Origin: Eubacteriaceae bacterium ES3
Lineage (GTDB): Bacteria > Bacillota > Clostridia > Eubacteriales > Eubacteriaceae
Length of the DNA: 64,000 bases
Direction: 5' to 3'
Assembly: GCA_030586155.1 (NCBI GenBank)
Contig: CP130741.1
Coordinates: 1,048,680-1,112,679 of the forward strand
How positions within the stretch are numbered: the first letter of the stretch is position 1; the number at the start of each line of letters is the position of its first letter. Below, one piece after another: positions 15,699 through 26,304 of the stretch. The position numbers and the translations under genes are program-made. Below the pieces are notes generated by a model. That model worked only from the letters and a program-made list of their open reading frames with translations, was not told where the DNA came from and did no database searches.

Positions 15699-17450
15699 TT
15701 AGGCATTTGCGAAATGCCATAACCCGCATAATAGCGGGATATTTTTAACATAAAAAAATATAACTCCTCACCAGATTATGATAAAATTGAGTTACAACCA
15801 CAACAATCCATCATCCTGAAAGGAGTTATATATGGATATTTTACCACAAAAACAGCTTTCGTTTGCTGAAATTTATGCTGATTGCACTCATTTTTTTGAA
15901 CAGGACAAACATCACTTTCTTTCACTGCTGGAAGAAAAACTTGACCTTCATGCTCTGGTTCCACATTCTTTTTACAGTCATTACTATGCTTGTAATGGGC
16001 GACACCGTGATTTTGAGCTTTGTTCCATTCTTTGGGCATTCATTCTGCAGCGAATTTTTTCCATTCCCACTGACACCCTGCTGATCACTTTTCTCAAGTT
16101 TTCCAGCGAATTAAGGGATTTCTGCGGTTTCAGCAGAGTTCCCCACGCATCCCAGCTGACTCGCTTCAAGCAAGATTATCTTCCGGACTTACAATCGTTT
16201 TTTCATCAACTTGTTGATGTAACTGAACCAATCTGCCAAAAGATCGATGCTCATAAGGCCATGATGACCATCTTTGATACTTCGGGAATTGAAGCCTATG
16301 TTACTGAAAATAATCCCAAATTTGCCAATAAAATCATCAAACAGCTCAAAGCTTTCAAGAAAACCCATCAGCTGAATGATTCCTATGATCCCTACAAGGC
16401 CGCCTATGGCGCCATGCCCACCCACGCTAAAGCCAATTCTTCTATTAAACAGCTTTATATCAACGGTCATTTCTGTTATGTCTATAAATTCGGCATGATC
16501 ACCAACGGCCTTGGCATTGTCCGGGATATCTCTTTTTATGATGCCAACTTTCTGGTTGATCATCCTGATATTGCTGTTGAGAAAAAGTCTGATTCTCCCG
16601 ACGAGGACAAGTCGCTCCATGATACCAAAGCACTTATTCCTGTTCTTTCCGACTTTTTTAAAAAGCATCCGCTGATTGTTCCCAAACTTTTTATTGGTGA
16701 TGCCGCTTTTGACAGCTCAGTCATTTATCACTCGCTGCTGACTGATTTAAAGTTTGAAAAAGCCTTCATTCCCCTCAATTCGCGGGGCTCCCTTTCTTAT
16801 TCCGATTGCCCGGTTAATGAGCATGGTATCCCCTGTTGTCCGGACAACCCTTCACTTCCCATGAAACCGGAAGGTAAAACCAGGCGTAAAAATGGTCTCG
16901 TCCGCTTTAAATTTACCTGTCCCAAAACCCGATGGGTCAGGCAGCAATCCGGTAAATCCAAACGTCAGTGTTTCTGCGAAAAACCCTGCACACCTTCTTC
17001 CTGTGGCCGGATGTTCTATGTTTACCCTGAAAAAAACCTTAGAGCTTACCCAGGTACGCTTCGGGGTACTGACGAGTGGCAGCAAATCTATAAAATTCGC
17101 GGTGTTGTTGAACAGTCACTCAATCATTTCAAAGATTCTTTCTGTGTTGCCGGTCGCAAAACAAGAAATGCTCGGACGCTTCGCGCGGATCTGCTCCTGG
17201 CTGGCATTACCCAGCTGATTACTGTCATTCTTGCTGACAACATTCATCAGCTTCAATACATCCGCAGTCTTAAAAAACTGATTGCCTAACTGCTAAAATA
17301 AAGTTTTTTTCAGGCTTTTCTCAGGCTTTTATTTTTGCGCCTTTTTTTTGCAACGCTTCCTGCTTTTTTTGTCATACTTTTTTAATCAGCTCTCTTCATG
17401 CTCTACTTTCTCATTTTTTTCATTTTTGTTTTCATTTCGCAATTACCTAA
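15699..17450 (+). mobile_element. IS1182-like insertion sequence
   Basis: A 1.75-kb element bounded by imperfect 18-bp inverted repeats (15699-15716 and 17433-17450) sharing TTAGG and TTGCGAAATG. The flanks carry the same 11 bp, TAATCATGTTC, at 15688-15698 and 17451-17461, consistent with a target duplication. The exact boundary is uncertain by a few bases because TTA also recurs beside it. It carries one transposase gene and looks intact and recent. Confidence 0.85.
15832..17289 (+). CDS. IS1182-like DDE transposase
   Basis: A 485-residue transposase with the N-terminal domain seen in IS1182/IS5-group enzymes (YACNGRHRDFELCSILWAFI). The DDE core follows, with candidate acidic residues in TIFDTSGIEAY, LFIGDAAFDSSVIY and RGVVEQSLNHFKD. 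A cysteine-rich insertion (CEKPCTPSSCGRMF) lies before the last part. AAAGGAG precedes the ATG. It is full length and uninterrupted. It sits within matched inverted repeats and direct repeats, so the element may still be able to move. Confidence 0.88.
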   Translation: MDILPQKQLSFAEIYADCTHFFEQDKHHFLSLLEEKLDLHALVPHSFYSHYYACNGRHRDFELCSILWAFILQRIFSIPTDTLLITFLKFSSELRDFCGFSRVPHASQLTRFKQDYLPDLQSFFHQLVDVTEPICQKIDAHKAMMTIFDTSGIEAYVTENNPKFANKIIKQLKAFKKTHQLNDSYDPYKAAYGAMPTHAKANSSIKQLYINGHFCYVYKFGMITNGLGIVRDISFYDANFLVDHPDIAVEKKSDSPDEDKSLHDTKALIPVLSDFFKKHPLIVPKLFIGDAAFDSSVIYHSLLTDLKFEKAFIPLNSRGSLSYSDCPVNEHGIPCCPDNPSLPMKPEGKTRRKNGLVRFKFTCPKTRWVRQQSGKSKRQCFCEKPCTPSSCGRMFYVYPEKNLRAYPGTLRGTDEWQQIYKIRGVVEQSLNHFKDSFCVAGRKTRNARTLRADLLLAGITQLITVILADNIHQLQYIRSLKKLIA

Positions 17451-17514
17451 TAATCATGTTCTTACTAATATCTTACCCATATTTATTAAATATGATCATC
17501 ATCAGGGCGGTTTT

Positions 17515-17730
17515 TCAAACTTTATAGCGTCTTACCATTTCAAACCGGTTCAGATGTGAAGAGTACTTCTGGAACTGCTGAAAAATTTGATGCTTTTTCC
17601 ATAAGCATATAAAACCATAGCTCAGCTCTATACGGTATTGATAACATTCTTTAGAAGCCAGTATAAATAGGTTCACGCTTTTTAAATATCTCCAGTTTCT
17701 ATCAATGTAGCTATCTATTTTAACCTTCTT
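17515..17730 (-). pseudogene. Unassigned coding-like remnant
   Basis: On the minus strand a start-less open frame of about 65 codons ends at a TGA (17515-17517). Its composition (NWRYLKSVNLF, YRIELSYGFICLWKKH) looks protein-like. A second short frame (KYLNNLNEIAVNERR) precedes it in another phase, suggesting a frameshifted relic. I do not recognise the family. The rest of 17451-18016 shows only the small frame at 17810. Confidence 0.25.
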
Positions 17731-17809
17731 TCATTTACAGCAATTTCATTTAAATTATTCAGGTATTTAATAAATCTGCTTAATCAATCCTTAACGGTAA
17801 GTCTATTTT

Positions 17810-17977
17810 ATGCCTAAATCTTTTCTAAAGTGTATAATATGCAAACATTACGAAAAAGATCATACATGTTCATTTAAAGCAACTCAATTTTTATTTCGGA
17901 AAACCTGCGATAAGCAAGATAAAGATGCAAGCAAAAATCAGCTTAATCATTTCATCCATCAGATGAATAGAAAATAG
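17810..17977 (+). CDS. Possible 55-residue cysteine-containing small protein
   Basis: This short frame begins MPKSFLKCIICKHYEKDHTC and has four cysteines spaced as CxxC, then C, then C, followed by a basic, Asn/His-rich tail. That pattern could bind a metal ion. The Shine-Dalgarno signal is weak (AACGGTAAG). It lies just before the decayed replication gene, as small accessory frames often do in integrative elements. Without homologues this is a candidate only. Confidence 0.35.
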   Translation: MPKSFLKCIICKHYEKDHTCSFKATQFLFRKTCDKQDKDASKNQLNHFIHQMNRK

Positions 17978-18016
17978 AAAAAGAAGGGAACGGGTTTAAG
18001 ATTTGTAGGGTAATTT

Positions 18017-18967
18017 ATGAATTATATTTTGGAAATCAATGCTTTCGAACGATGGATCGAAACAAATCACTTGTCAGCTACATCCCAATTGTTATGGTAC
18101 AGATTAGTGGCACTTTTCAATCGGTGCGGTTAGGCTGAGTGGGTTACAGTAGATAACTAGCGTCTGATGGCCCTGATCCAATGTAAGTCAGAAAAAACAT
18201 TTATCTGAGCCAGAGATGATTTGATTAATAATGGTTGGTTTGAATATCAGAGAGGGAAAAAGGGTAGCCCTAACTGGTATAAAATGATCAGTTTTAAAGA
18301 CCAAAACACTGTAAATAATACAGTGAATTCGATAGTAGATATGACAGTAAATATGGGAGTGTTTACGACAGTGGGAATTCAGGATAAGGTACTCAGGTCT
18401 GCACGCTTTGACTTATCAGATGGCAGCAATTTAAAAAATATGGAGATGGCCCAAATCTATGCCGACAAGTTCAGGAAAGAATTTTTTCAGAAGGGAAGTG
18501 GCATGATCTTCTGGGGTAATTTCGGCAGGGGCAAAAGTTATACCGCGGCCTGTATTGCCAATGCTCTGATTGACAAAGGGATTCCAGTTCTGATTACAAG
18601 CTTCACCAGGCTCAGCCAGCAATTATATTCAGAGCAGGATAAAAACGCCTTTCTTGCAGCCCTGAATCGATACGATCTTTTGAACATTGATGATCTGGGC
18701 GTAGAGCGAAAAAGCGACTATATGCTGGAGAATATGTTTAATGTCATAGATGAGCGCTACAAAAGTAATAAACCAATGATTATTACCACTAATCTGACCC
18801 TGGAACAACTGGAAAATCCGTCATCGCTGGCACTGAGTCGCCTGTATGAAAGGATTCTGGAAAAGTGTACGCCGCTGGTCTTTGATGGGGAAAATTTGCG
18901 GGATGACAAGCGGGTACAAAATTTTGAAGAGGCTAAAAAGGTGTTTAGGGGGAGAGGAATAAATTGA
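18017..18967 (+). pseudogene. Decayed replisome-organiser / DnaC-like helicase loader
   Basis: One reading frame runs from ATG 18017 to 18967 but is broken by three stops (codons 39, 48 and 64). The first part (MNYILEINAFERWIETNHLS...LLWYRLVALFNRCG) resembles the DnaD-like winged-helix N terminus of phage and plasmid replisome organisers. The second part, open from 18221, is a DnaC-type AAA ATPase with Walker A WGNFGRGKSYTAACIA and Walker B LLNIDDLGVERKSD. These domains are normally separate genes, so a deletion may have fused them before the stops arose. It marks an old integrative or phage element. About 400 bp of it recurs beyond the CRISPR array. Confidence 0.75.
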
Positions 18968-19231
18968 TTTACTCGTTTTGACGTATTTTTAAAAGAAATA
19001 CAAAACAATAAGATAGATAATTGTAAATTTAAAATAGTAATTCAGAAAGTGCGAAATTTGTGATATGCGAAAAGGTAGCATTATGATAGATCAAACTTCG
19101 AAATTGACGTATAAACGGGTTAATACTGTCAAAAATTTATAGGGAAGGCGTTGATGAGTGCGTTTGTTTATGATCTTAATTATTTTTGATTATGTAAATT
19201 GTAAAAATGATGATAGTTCAATAGTATGGTC

Positions 19232-19345
19232 CCATTTTTGGTACAATTAAGATGTTATAATAAAGAAAACAATCCATTTTGGTATGATTATCAACTATTT
19301 TAATAAAATTATCAAAATATTTACAATCCATTTTGGTAATGATTA
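19232..19345 (+). promoter_or_regulatory. Three repeated motifs upstream of the cas operon
   Basis: Copies at 19232-19249, 19274-19290 and 19328-19345 share CCATTTTGGTA followed by an ATGATTA-like tail; the first has an extra T. Spacings are 42 and 54 nt. They lie 50-170 nt upstream of the predicted cas promoter. They could be operator sites for a regulator. They also resemble the 3' half of the CRISPR repeat (CCATATTGGAATG), so a crRNA-like regulatory RNA is an alternative. Confidence 0.5.
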
Positions 19346-19397
19346 GATACAAATTTTATCATAAAATTTGTAAAAAATCAAAATTTTAAAATATAAC

Positions 19398-19425
19398 TTG
19401 ACAAGTCATATTTTAGGAGTATTAT
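19398..19425 (+). promoter_or_regulatory. Predicted promoter of the cas operon
   Basis: TTGACA (19398-19403) and TATTAT (19420-19425) are separated by 16 nt, upstream of cas6. It overlaps the start of a longer cas6 frame, which supports the later start at 19487. Confidence 0.55.
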
Positions 19426-19486
19426 GAAAGTAGAATTTTATAATAAAATTATTAAAATGGGTAGAAAAAATAAAGGAGGTGATTTT

Positions 19487-20209
19487 ATGAGGCTAAAACT
19501 TTTATATGAATTCGAACATCCTGAAATCCCAGTTAGTTATCGAAGGGCCATTATGTCATTCATAAAAAAAGCATTATGCGAATATGACCAAAAGCGTTTT
19601 GACAATTTATATGACCAATTTGCTTGTAAGCGCAAAAGTTACTCATTTGCGGTTTCGTTGCCACCAGGTTCACGTTTTCTAAAAGATCGGATTCATTTAA
19701 ATGGTAATAGTGTGACACTCTATCTTTCAACAGCAGATTTTTCAGACCTGATTCTTTTGTACAATGCTTTTATGGAACAAGTCAACAAGCCATTTTTGTT
19801 TCCGCTGCAAAACAAATTGACACTAAAAAAAATTGATAATATTAATGTGCAGCCTATATTTGCAGATTCAGTCGATATCAGAATGCTTTCCCCGTTGGTT
19901 CTACGAAATCATGATCGGGAAACAAACAAAGATCAGTATGTGATTTTTAGTGATTCAAATTTTAACGAACAATTTAAATCGGTAACGTCGAATATGTTGA
20001 AGGACATGCAAATGAATTACGATAGCGAAAGCTTGATGATCGAACCAGTCCAGGCGAAAAAAACAGTAATTTCTGAATTTGATACCTGTTTTGCTGTCAG
20101 CATTGGGAATTTCAGGCTTAGCGGAGATCCAAAATTATTGACCTTTTTGCAGTATTCAGGTGCTGGGGTGAGACGTTCTCAAGGCTTTGGATTATTTAAA
20201 GTATTATGA
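19487..20209 (+). CDS. cas6: CRISPR RNA endonuclease Cas6 (type I-B)
   Basis: A 240-residue RAMP-fold protein that cuts the long repeat transcript into crRNAs and stays on the 3' handle. The N terminus MRLKLLYEFEHPEIPVSYRR is typical. The C-terminal glycine-rich loop GAGVRRSQGFGLFKVL is the Cas6 signature. ATG 19487 follows a strong AAGGAGG. An alternative ATG at 19424 would add 21 residues but overlaps the -10 box. It is the first gene of an eight-gene operon ordered 6-8-7-5-3-4-1-2. Confidence 0.92.
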   Translation: MRLKLLYEFEHPEIPVSYRRAIMSFIKKALCEYDQKRFDNLYDQFACKRKSYSFAVSLPPGSRFLKDRIHLNGNSVTLYLSTADFSDLILLYNAFMEQVNKPFLFPLQNKLTLKKIDNINVQPIFADSVDIRMLSPLVLRNHDRETNKDQYVIFSDSNFNEQFKSVTSNMLKDMQMNYDSESLMIEPVQAKKTVISEFDTCFAVSIGNFRLSGDPKLLTFLQYSGAGVRRSQGFGLFKVL

Positions 20210-20223
20210 AAGGAAGGTTTTAA

Positions 20224-21921
20224 ATGTCAAAAGATTGGACATTATTCAGGACGAATGATTTCATCCAGAATGCCGGAATTGTCGGTTTGATAGGCCTTCT
20301 TGAACATCAGGGGGCTGTTGAAGGACAAGATTATTGTATTGATGGATCTATCTTAAATGTTGCGACGGACTATTTGATGTCGTTAGATTTAGCGAAAGCA
20401 TATATGAATGTATTAATCGACAAGTATTATGATGAAACCCACCATGCGATTGCGCTTAAAAAAATTGGCCAGCTTCGTTATCTGCTAGAAAATCAAGAAG
20501 AAAAAGATATTAAAGAAAAGCAGAAAGACATTATTGACTATCTTCATGATAAACTTTCTTCTGCAAGCTATCAGTCGGGTTATGCTATTCTTGAGGGACA
20601 AAATATTGAAACGCATATCGTGGCGGTGGTTAAAAAATTAAAAAAAGAAAATGATAATGAGAAAATCCTACAGCTTTTAGATGAGTTAGAAGCAGAACTG
20701 AATAAGCCGCTAGTAAAGGACATATTGGCTTTTAAGTCAATTATTTATGCAAGGATTAATATGTTTTGGGAGAATAAAGCTTTTTTACTGCCAGTAAATT
20801 CAAAAAAGCAGTTTGAAGAAGTTTTTTCTAAAGATTTTTCTGAACCGTTGAAAACTTATATTCAAAATGACAAAAAGAGAAAAGACCATTGTATTGCATG
20901 TGGAAATCCGATCAGCGGGTCAAAAGAAAAAATATCCATTGCCTTTATGAAGGATATGGCCGATGATCTTACTCGAAAAACATCTGCTTTCTGGAATTTT
21001 AAGGTTGATGCTTTCATTTGCCCCTGTTGTGCTTTTTTATATGCGCTGGTGCCTCTGGGCTTTGTGGCAATCGGCAATAATATGGTTTTTGTCAATACCA
21101 ATTCCAATATTGAATTTCTTTTGCAGAGCAATCGAGCGGATAAACTGAAAACGGAGAAAGAAGAGCCCAATAAAAAAATAAGTCTTCTATACAATGTGAT
21201 TATTGCCAATCTTATTAAAAAGACTAAATTAAAGGCCAGCAATATTCAAGTTATCACACGCAGGAAGTTTGAAGAACGGTATGATTTGAATATTATTGGA
21301 AAAGATGTGATTGAGATTTTGTTAAACGCTGGCCAACAAATTGAAAATCTGATGAAGTGGCATGTTAAGGATGGTGATCACTATATTAATGTTTATGAGC
21401 AAACGATTGAAAACGTTATCAATCATCAAAACCAATATTTGCTGATCAATCGTTTGTTTCGTTTGAATCTTGATCAGCTAAGCATTGTTTTTGCAATTTA
21501 CAATGTATTAATGGTTCAGCTTTACCAATGTAATTATAGAAAAAGAGAAGGAGGGAAGGAAATGAATAAAGCCAGATTGAGTTTTGCTAGTAAAGGTGGA
21601 AATGATTTACGCCGGACAATTCTTAACTACAGCGGTACAGGTAGTGAGAATCAGGATGAATCCGATAATAAATTAAGAGGAACGGTCTATCAGCTATTAA
21701 ATGCATTGCAGGTAGGTGATCAGTTTGCTTTCATGAATATGCTTCTAAGGCTAAGTACCTCATATAATATGAAATTGCCATCTGTTTTTATGGATGCATT
21801 TCTATCCGAAGAGGATTTCCTTAATATTGCCTATGCTTTTTTAGTCGGTCTGAAAGGCGGCTATTATGAAAAAGGCAAAAATGAAACAATGGATGAACAG
21901 AATCAAGAAATGAAAGGATAA
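20224..21921 (+). CDS. cas8: Cascade large subunit Cas8 (CXXC-CXXC / Cst1 type, subtype I-B)
   Basis: A 565-residue large subunit of the type I-B effector complex, which recognises the PAM and helps unwind target DNA. It carries the two pairs of cysteines that name the CXXC-CXXC family: HCIACGNPI near residue 224 and CPCCAFLYALVPLGF near 263. These probably form a zinc site. It starts 14 nt after cas6 with AAAGGAAGG upstream. The C-terminal ~119 residues are preceded by an internal ribosome binding site and may also be made separately as Cas11. Confidence 0.88.
   Translation: MSKDWTLFRTNDFIQNAGIVGLIGLLEHQGAVEGQDYCIDGSILNVATDYLMSLDLAKAYMNVLIDKYYDETHHAIALKKIGQLRYLLENQEEKDIKEKQKDIIDYLHDKLSSASYQSGYAILEGQNIETHIVAVVKKLKKENDNEKILQLLDELEAELNKPLVKDILAFKSIIYARINMFWENKAFLLPVNSKKQFEEVFSKDFSEPLKTYIQNDKKRKDHCIACGNPISGSKEKISIAFMKDMADDLTRKTSAFWNFKVDAFICPCCAFLYALVPLGFVAIGNNMVFVNTNSNIEFLLQSNRADKLKTEKEEPNKKISLLYNVIIANLIKKTKLKASNIQVITRRKFEERYDLNIIGKDVIEILLNAGQQIENLMKWHVKDGDHYINVYEQTIENVINHQNQYLLINRLFRLNLDQLSIVFAIYNVLMVQLYQCNYRKREGGKEMNKARLSFASKGGNDLRRTILNYSGTGSENQDESDNKLRGTVYQLLNALQVGDQFAFMNMLLRLSTSYNMKLPSVFMDAFLSEEDFLNIAYAFLVGLKGGYYEKGKNETMDEQNQEMKG
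21562..21921 (+). CDS. cas11: Predicted Cas11 small subunit from internal start in cas8
   Basis: Inside cas8 and in frame, AAGGAGGGAAGGA (from 21549) lies just before ATG 21562. Translation from there gives a 119-residue helical protein (MNKARLSFASKGGNDLRR...) matching the usual Cas11 size. Internal translation of Cas11 from cas8 is established in other type I-B, I-C and I-D systems. No separate cas11 gene is present in this operon, so this start likely supplies the small subunit. The evidence here is the unusually strong internal Shine-Dalgarno only. Confidence 0.7.
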   Translation: MNKARLSFASKGGNDLRRTILNYSGTGSENQDESDNKLRGTVYQLLNALQVGDQFAFMNMLLRLSTSYNMKLPSVFMDAFLSEEDFLNIAYAFLVGLKGGYYEKGKNETMDEQNQEMKG

Positions 21922-21926
21922 TAATT

Positions 21927-23496
<1,570 letters not shown>

Positions 23497-23563
23497 TACA
23501 GTAGCGTTAAGAGGGGTCTCTTAACGCTGTTTAAACAGTTGAAATTACCAGAAAGGATTGCAA

Positions 23564-25795
23564 ATGGAATATCTGGCTAAATCAAAACCACAGGAAACAT
23601 TAGCGGAACATACCCAAAATGTGTTAAATCAGTATGATTTGCTGATGTCACTTTATGGGGAGTTGTTTACGAAGACAGAGAAAGAATTAATTCGAACGGC
23701 CTGTGAAATTCATGATTACGGAAAAATCAACCTTGCTTTCCAAAGTAAAATAAAAGGAGACAAAAAATATTCGGATGAAATCCCTCATGGCTTTTTAAGT
23801 GTACTTTTTCTCAATAGAAAAGAGATCGAGAATAGCTATGGGAAAGATTATCTTTTTGCTTTAATCACAGCGGTCTATTATCATCATGTTCGCTCTGAAA
23901 AAATAACTGACAACCACCAGTTTAAAGAAACAGCCAACAAATTTTTGACGGATGAAACCATTCTTGATTATTTTGGAAAAGAAATGAATTTGTCTTTTAT
24001 AAATCGTAAAAAGCGGATTTTTGATCTGGATGAAGGCAGTGTTCATCAATTTGATGAAAAGAATTATCAGCGCTGGATCTACTACCTGGTGATCAAAGGG
24101 ATTCTTAATAAACTGGATTATGCAGCCAGTGGTTACTATCGGAGTGAACAAAGGCTGGATCAGGCAGAAAAAGCGGTTACGACTTGCGTGCAGGATTTTT
24201 TTAATGAGAATCCGGATATAAAAGGTCTTTTGCCGGCACAAGCTTTTATGGCCGAGAATTGTGACCAGAATTTAATTGTGATTGCCCCAACCGGGTCTGG
24301 AAAAACGGAAGGGGCTCTGTTTTGGCTGAATAATGCGAAAGGATTTTATACGCTACCGATGAAAGTGTCGGCCAATGCTATTTATGAAAGAATTAAAGAT
24401 ACGTATGATTTTAAAAAAGTATCACTACTGCATTCAGACGGTTTGGCTTTTTTTCTAAAAAACAGAGAAAGTGCGGATGAAGATCTGTTTATCCGCTATA
24501 CAGAAGTGAAGCGTCTGTCTTCACTACTAACAGTGTGTACTATCGATCAATTGTTTAAGTTTGTTTTCAAAAGTCCAGGGACAGAAATTTTTCCGGCAAC
24601 GCTTCGTTATTCGAAACTGATCATCGACGAATTACAGATGTATTCGCCGGAAATTATCGCCTTTATTCTGTATGGTTTGAAAATTATTAACGATTTGGGT
24701 GGAAAATTCCTGATTATGACAGCCACCTTACCTCCTTTTATAATCCAGTTGATGAGAGAACAATCCATCCAATTTAAATTTGAGACTTTTGCACAGGGTC
24801 GTTTTTCATATCGACATCGAATTTCATTACGTGAAGGTGAGTTTGATACGCAAATGATTCTAAAAGCTGGCGTAAGCAAAAAAGTTCTGGTGCTGTGTAA
24901 TACCATTAAAAGTGCTCAAAAACTCTATCAGGAGATCAAAGAAAAGGCATCTGTGCCGGTAAAGTTACTGCATTCCGGTTTTATCAAAAAACATCGAAGT
25001 ACATTGGAAGCGGAAATTATCGGTTTTACAGAGAAGTCTCAAGAAAACCAGGAGCCGGGAATCTGGATCAGCAGCCAAATAGTGGAGGCGAGTCTGGATA
25101 TTGATTTTGACATGCTGTTTACAGAGCTTTCTCCAATTGACAGTTTGTTTCAACGTTTCGGACGCTGTTATCGAAGTCGTAATTATGACGGGAAAAAGCC
25201 AAATATCATTATTTTTAAAAATGATAATGGAAGAAAGATTATTTATGATGAAGAAATATATGATCGGACTTATGAAGAATTAAAAAAATGGGAAAACTGT
25301 CTGATAAATGAGGAAGATAAACAAAAAATGATTGAAGCTGTATATGATGAAAAGAAAATTATGGAAACAAACTATTATCAGACCATCAAAAAGACTTTTA
25401 AGATTGTCAAACAGATCATTCCTAATGAGGTGAAATCGGAAAAAGTAAATTATCTCTTTCGGAAGATCAATAGTGTCTCGGTCATTCCCGATTCTGTTTA
25501 CAGGGCCAATCAGGATGAAATAGAAACTTTAAAAGAAATTATCTGTTCACCCGGAGGCAAGGACGGTTATTCAGCAGAAGAAATGATCAAAAAAAGTAGG
25601 GCACAGGATGATTTGAATCAGTTTACGGTCAACATTAATCTCTATCATAAATGGCCGAAATCTATAGATAAAGCTCCAATAAGTCCGCTAATTGATATTT
25701 ACAGAAGTGCTAGCCCGTATGATTTTGATGAAAAAAAGATGACCGGCGGGGGTATTTTCATAAATGAACAGGATGTAAATGAACAGTGTTTGTGA
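23564..25795 (+). CDS. cas3: CRISPR-associated nuclease-helicase Cas3 (HD + SF2 helicase)
   Basis: A 743-residue single-chain Cas3 that shreds target DNA after Cascade binding. The N-terminal HD nuclease shows CEIHDYGKINLAFQSK and YHHVRSE. The helicase has Walker A VIAPTGSGKTEGALFW, the DExH-box variant LIIDELQM, and LIMTATLP. Motif VI is SLFQRFGRCYR. I start at ATG 23564 with GAAAGGA seven bases upstream, not at the TTG touching that site. No inactivating change is visible, so interference is probably functional. Confidence 0.93.
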   Translation: MEYLAKSKPQETLAEHTQNVLNQYDLLMSLYGELFTKTEKELIRTACEIHDYGKINLAFQSKIKGDKKYSDEIPHGFLSVLFLNRKEIENSYGKDYLFALITAVYYHHVRSEKITDNHQFKETANKFLTDETILDYFGKEMNLSFINRKKRIFDLDEGSVHQFDEKNYQRWIYYLVIKGILNKLDYAASGYYRSEQRLDQAEKAVTTCVQDFFNENPDIKGLLPAQAFMAENCDQNLIVIAPTGSGKTEGALFWLNNAKGFYTLPMKVSANAIYERIKDTYDFKKVSLLHSDGLAFFLKNRESADEDLFIRYTEVKRLSSLLTVCTIDQLFKFVFKSPGTEIFPATLRYSKLIIDELQMYSPEIIAFILYGLKIINDLGGKFLIMTATLPPFIIQLMREQSIQFKFETFAQGRFSYRHRISLREGEFDTQMILKAGVSKKVLVLCNTIKSAQKLYQEIKEKASVPVKLLHSGFIKKHRSTLEAEIIGFTEKSQENQEPGIWISSQIVEASLDIDFDMLFTELSPIDSLFQRFGRCYRSRNYDGKKPNIIIFKNDNGRKIIYDEEIYDRTYEELKKWENCLINEEDKQKMIEAVYDEKKIMETNYYQTIKKTFKIVKQIIPNEVKSEKVNYLFRKINSVSVIPDSVYRANQDEIETLKEIICSPGGKDGYSAEEMIKKSRAQDDLNQFTVNINLYHKWPKSIDKAPISPLIDIYRSASPYDFDEKKMTGGGIFINEQDVNEQCL

Positions 25796-25807
25796 GGTCA
25801 AGACGCG

Positions 25808-26293
25808 ATGAAAGAAATTACAGGAGTGATGGTTTCATACAGTTATTTGTGTTTGCGAAAGTTGTGGCTCTTTTCAAATCACCTAAATATGGAAGAGAAT
25901 CATGAAAATGTCACTATTGGTAAACTATTGGACGAACATACCTATGAAAGGGAAAAGAAACATTTTTCAGTAGATGGGATCAACATCGATTTTATAAAGA
26001 AAAATGTGATCTATGAAATTAAAAAAAGCGATGCTGAACTGGAAATGGCGGTGAATCAGGTAAAATATTATCTGTATACGCTTCAGAAAAGAGGAATGGT
26101 CGTAAAATATGGGGTGATCAATGTCCCGACTAAAAAAATGACGAAAAACGTTGAGCTGACTAACAATGACATAATTGTGATCGAAGAGCGGCTGGCGTTT
26201 ATACGGGAAATTATTGACAATTCGGTTATTCCTGAAAGAAAAAGAATTCCTGCCTGTAAAAGTTGTGCATATTTTGAATTGTGTTTTATTTGA
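25808..26293 (+). CDS. cas4: CRISPR adaptation nuclease Cas4
   Basis: A 161-residue RecB-like 4Fe-4S nuclease that trims prespacers and helps select PAM and orientation with Cas1-Cas2. The cluster cysteines are in SYLCLRKLW near the N terminus and CKSCAYFELC at the end. The nuclease core shows VDGINIDF, VIYEIKKSD and AVNQVKYYLY. It starts 12 nt after cas3 and overlaps the upstream extension of cas1. Confidence 0.92.
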   Translation: MKEITGVMVSYSYLCLRKLWLFSNHLNMEENHENVTIGKLLDEHTYEREKKHFSVDGINIDFIKKNVIYEIKKSDAELEMAVNQVKYYLYTLQKRGMVVKYGVINVPTKKMTKNVELTNNDIIVIEERLAFIREIIDNSVIPERKRIPACKSCAYFELCFI

Positions 26294-26304
26294 GAGGTGA
26301 ATGG

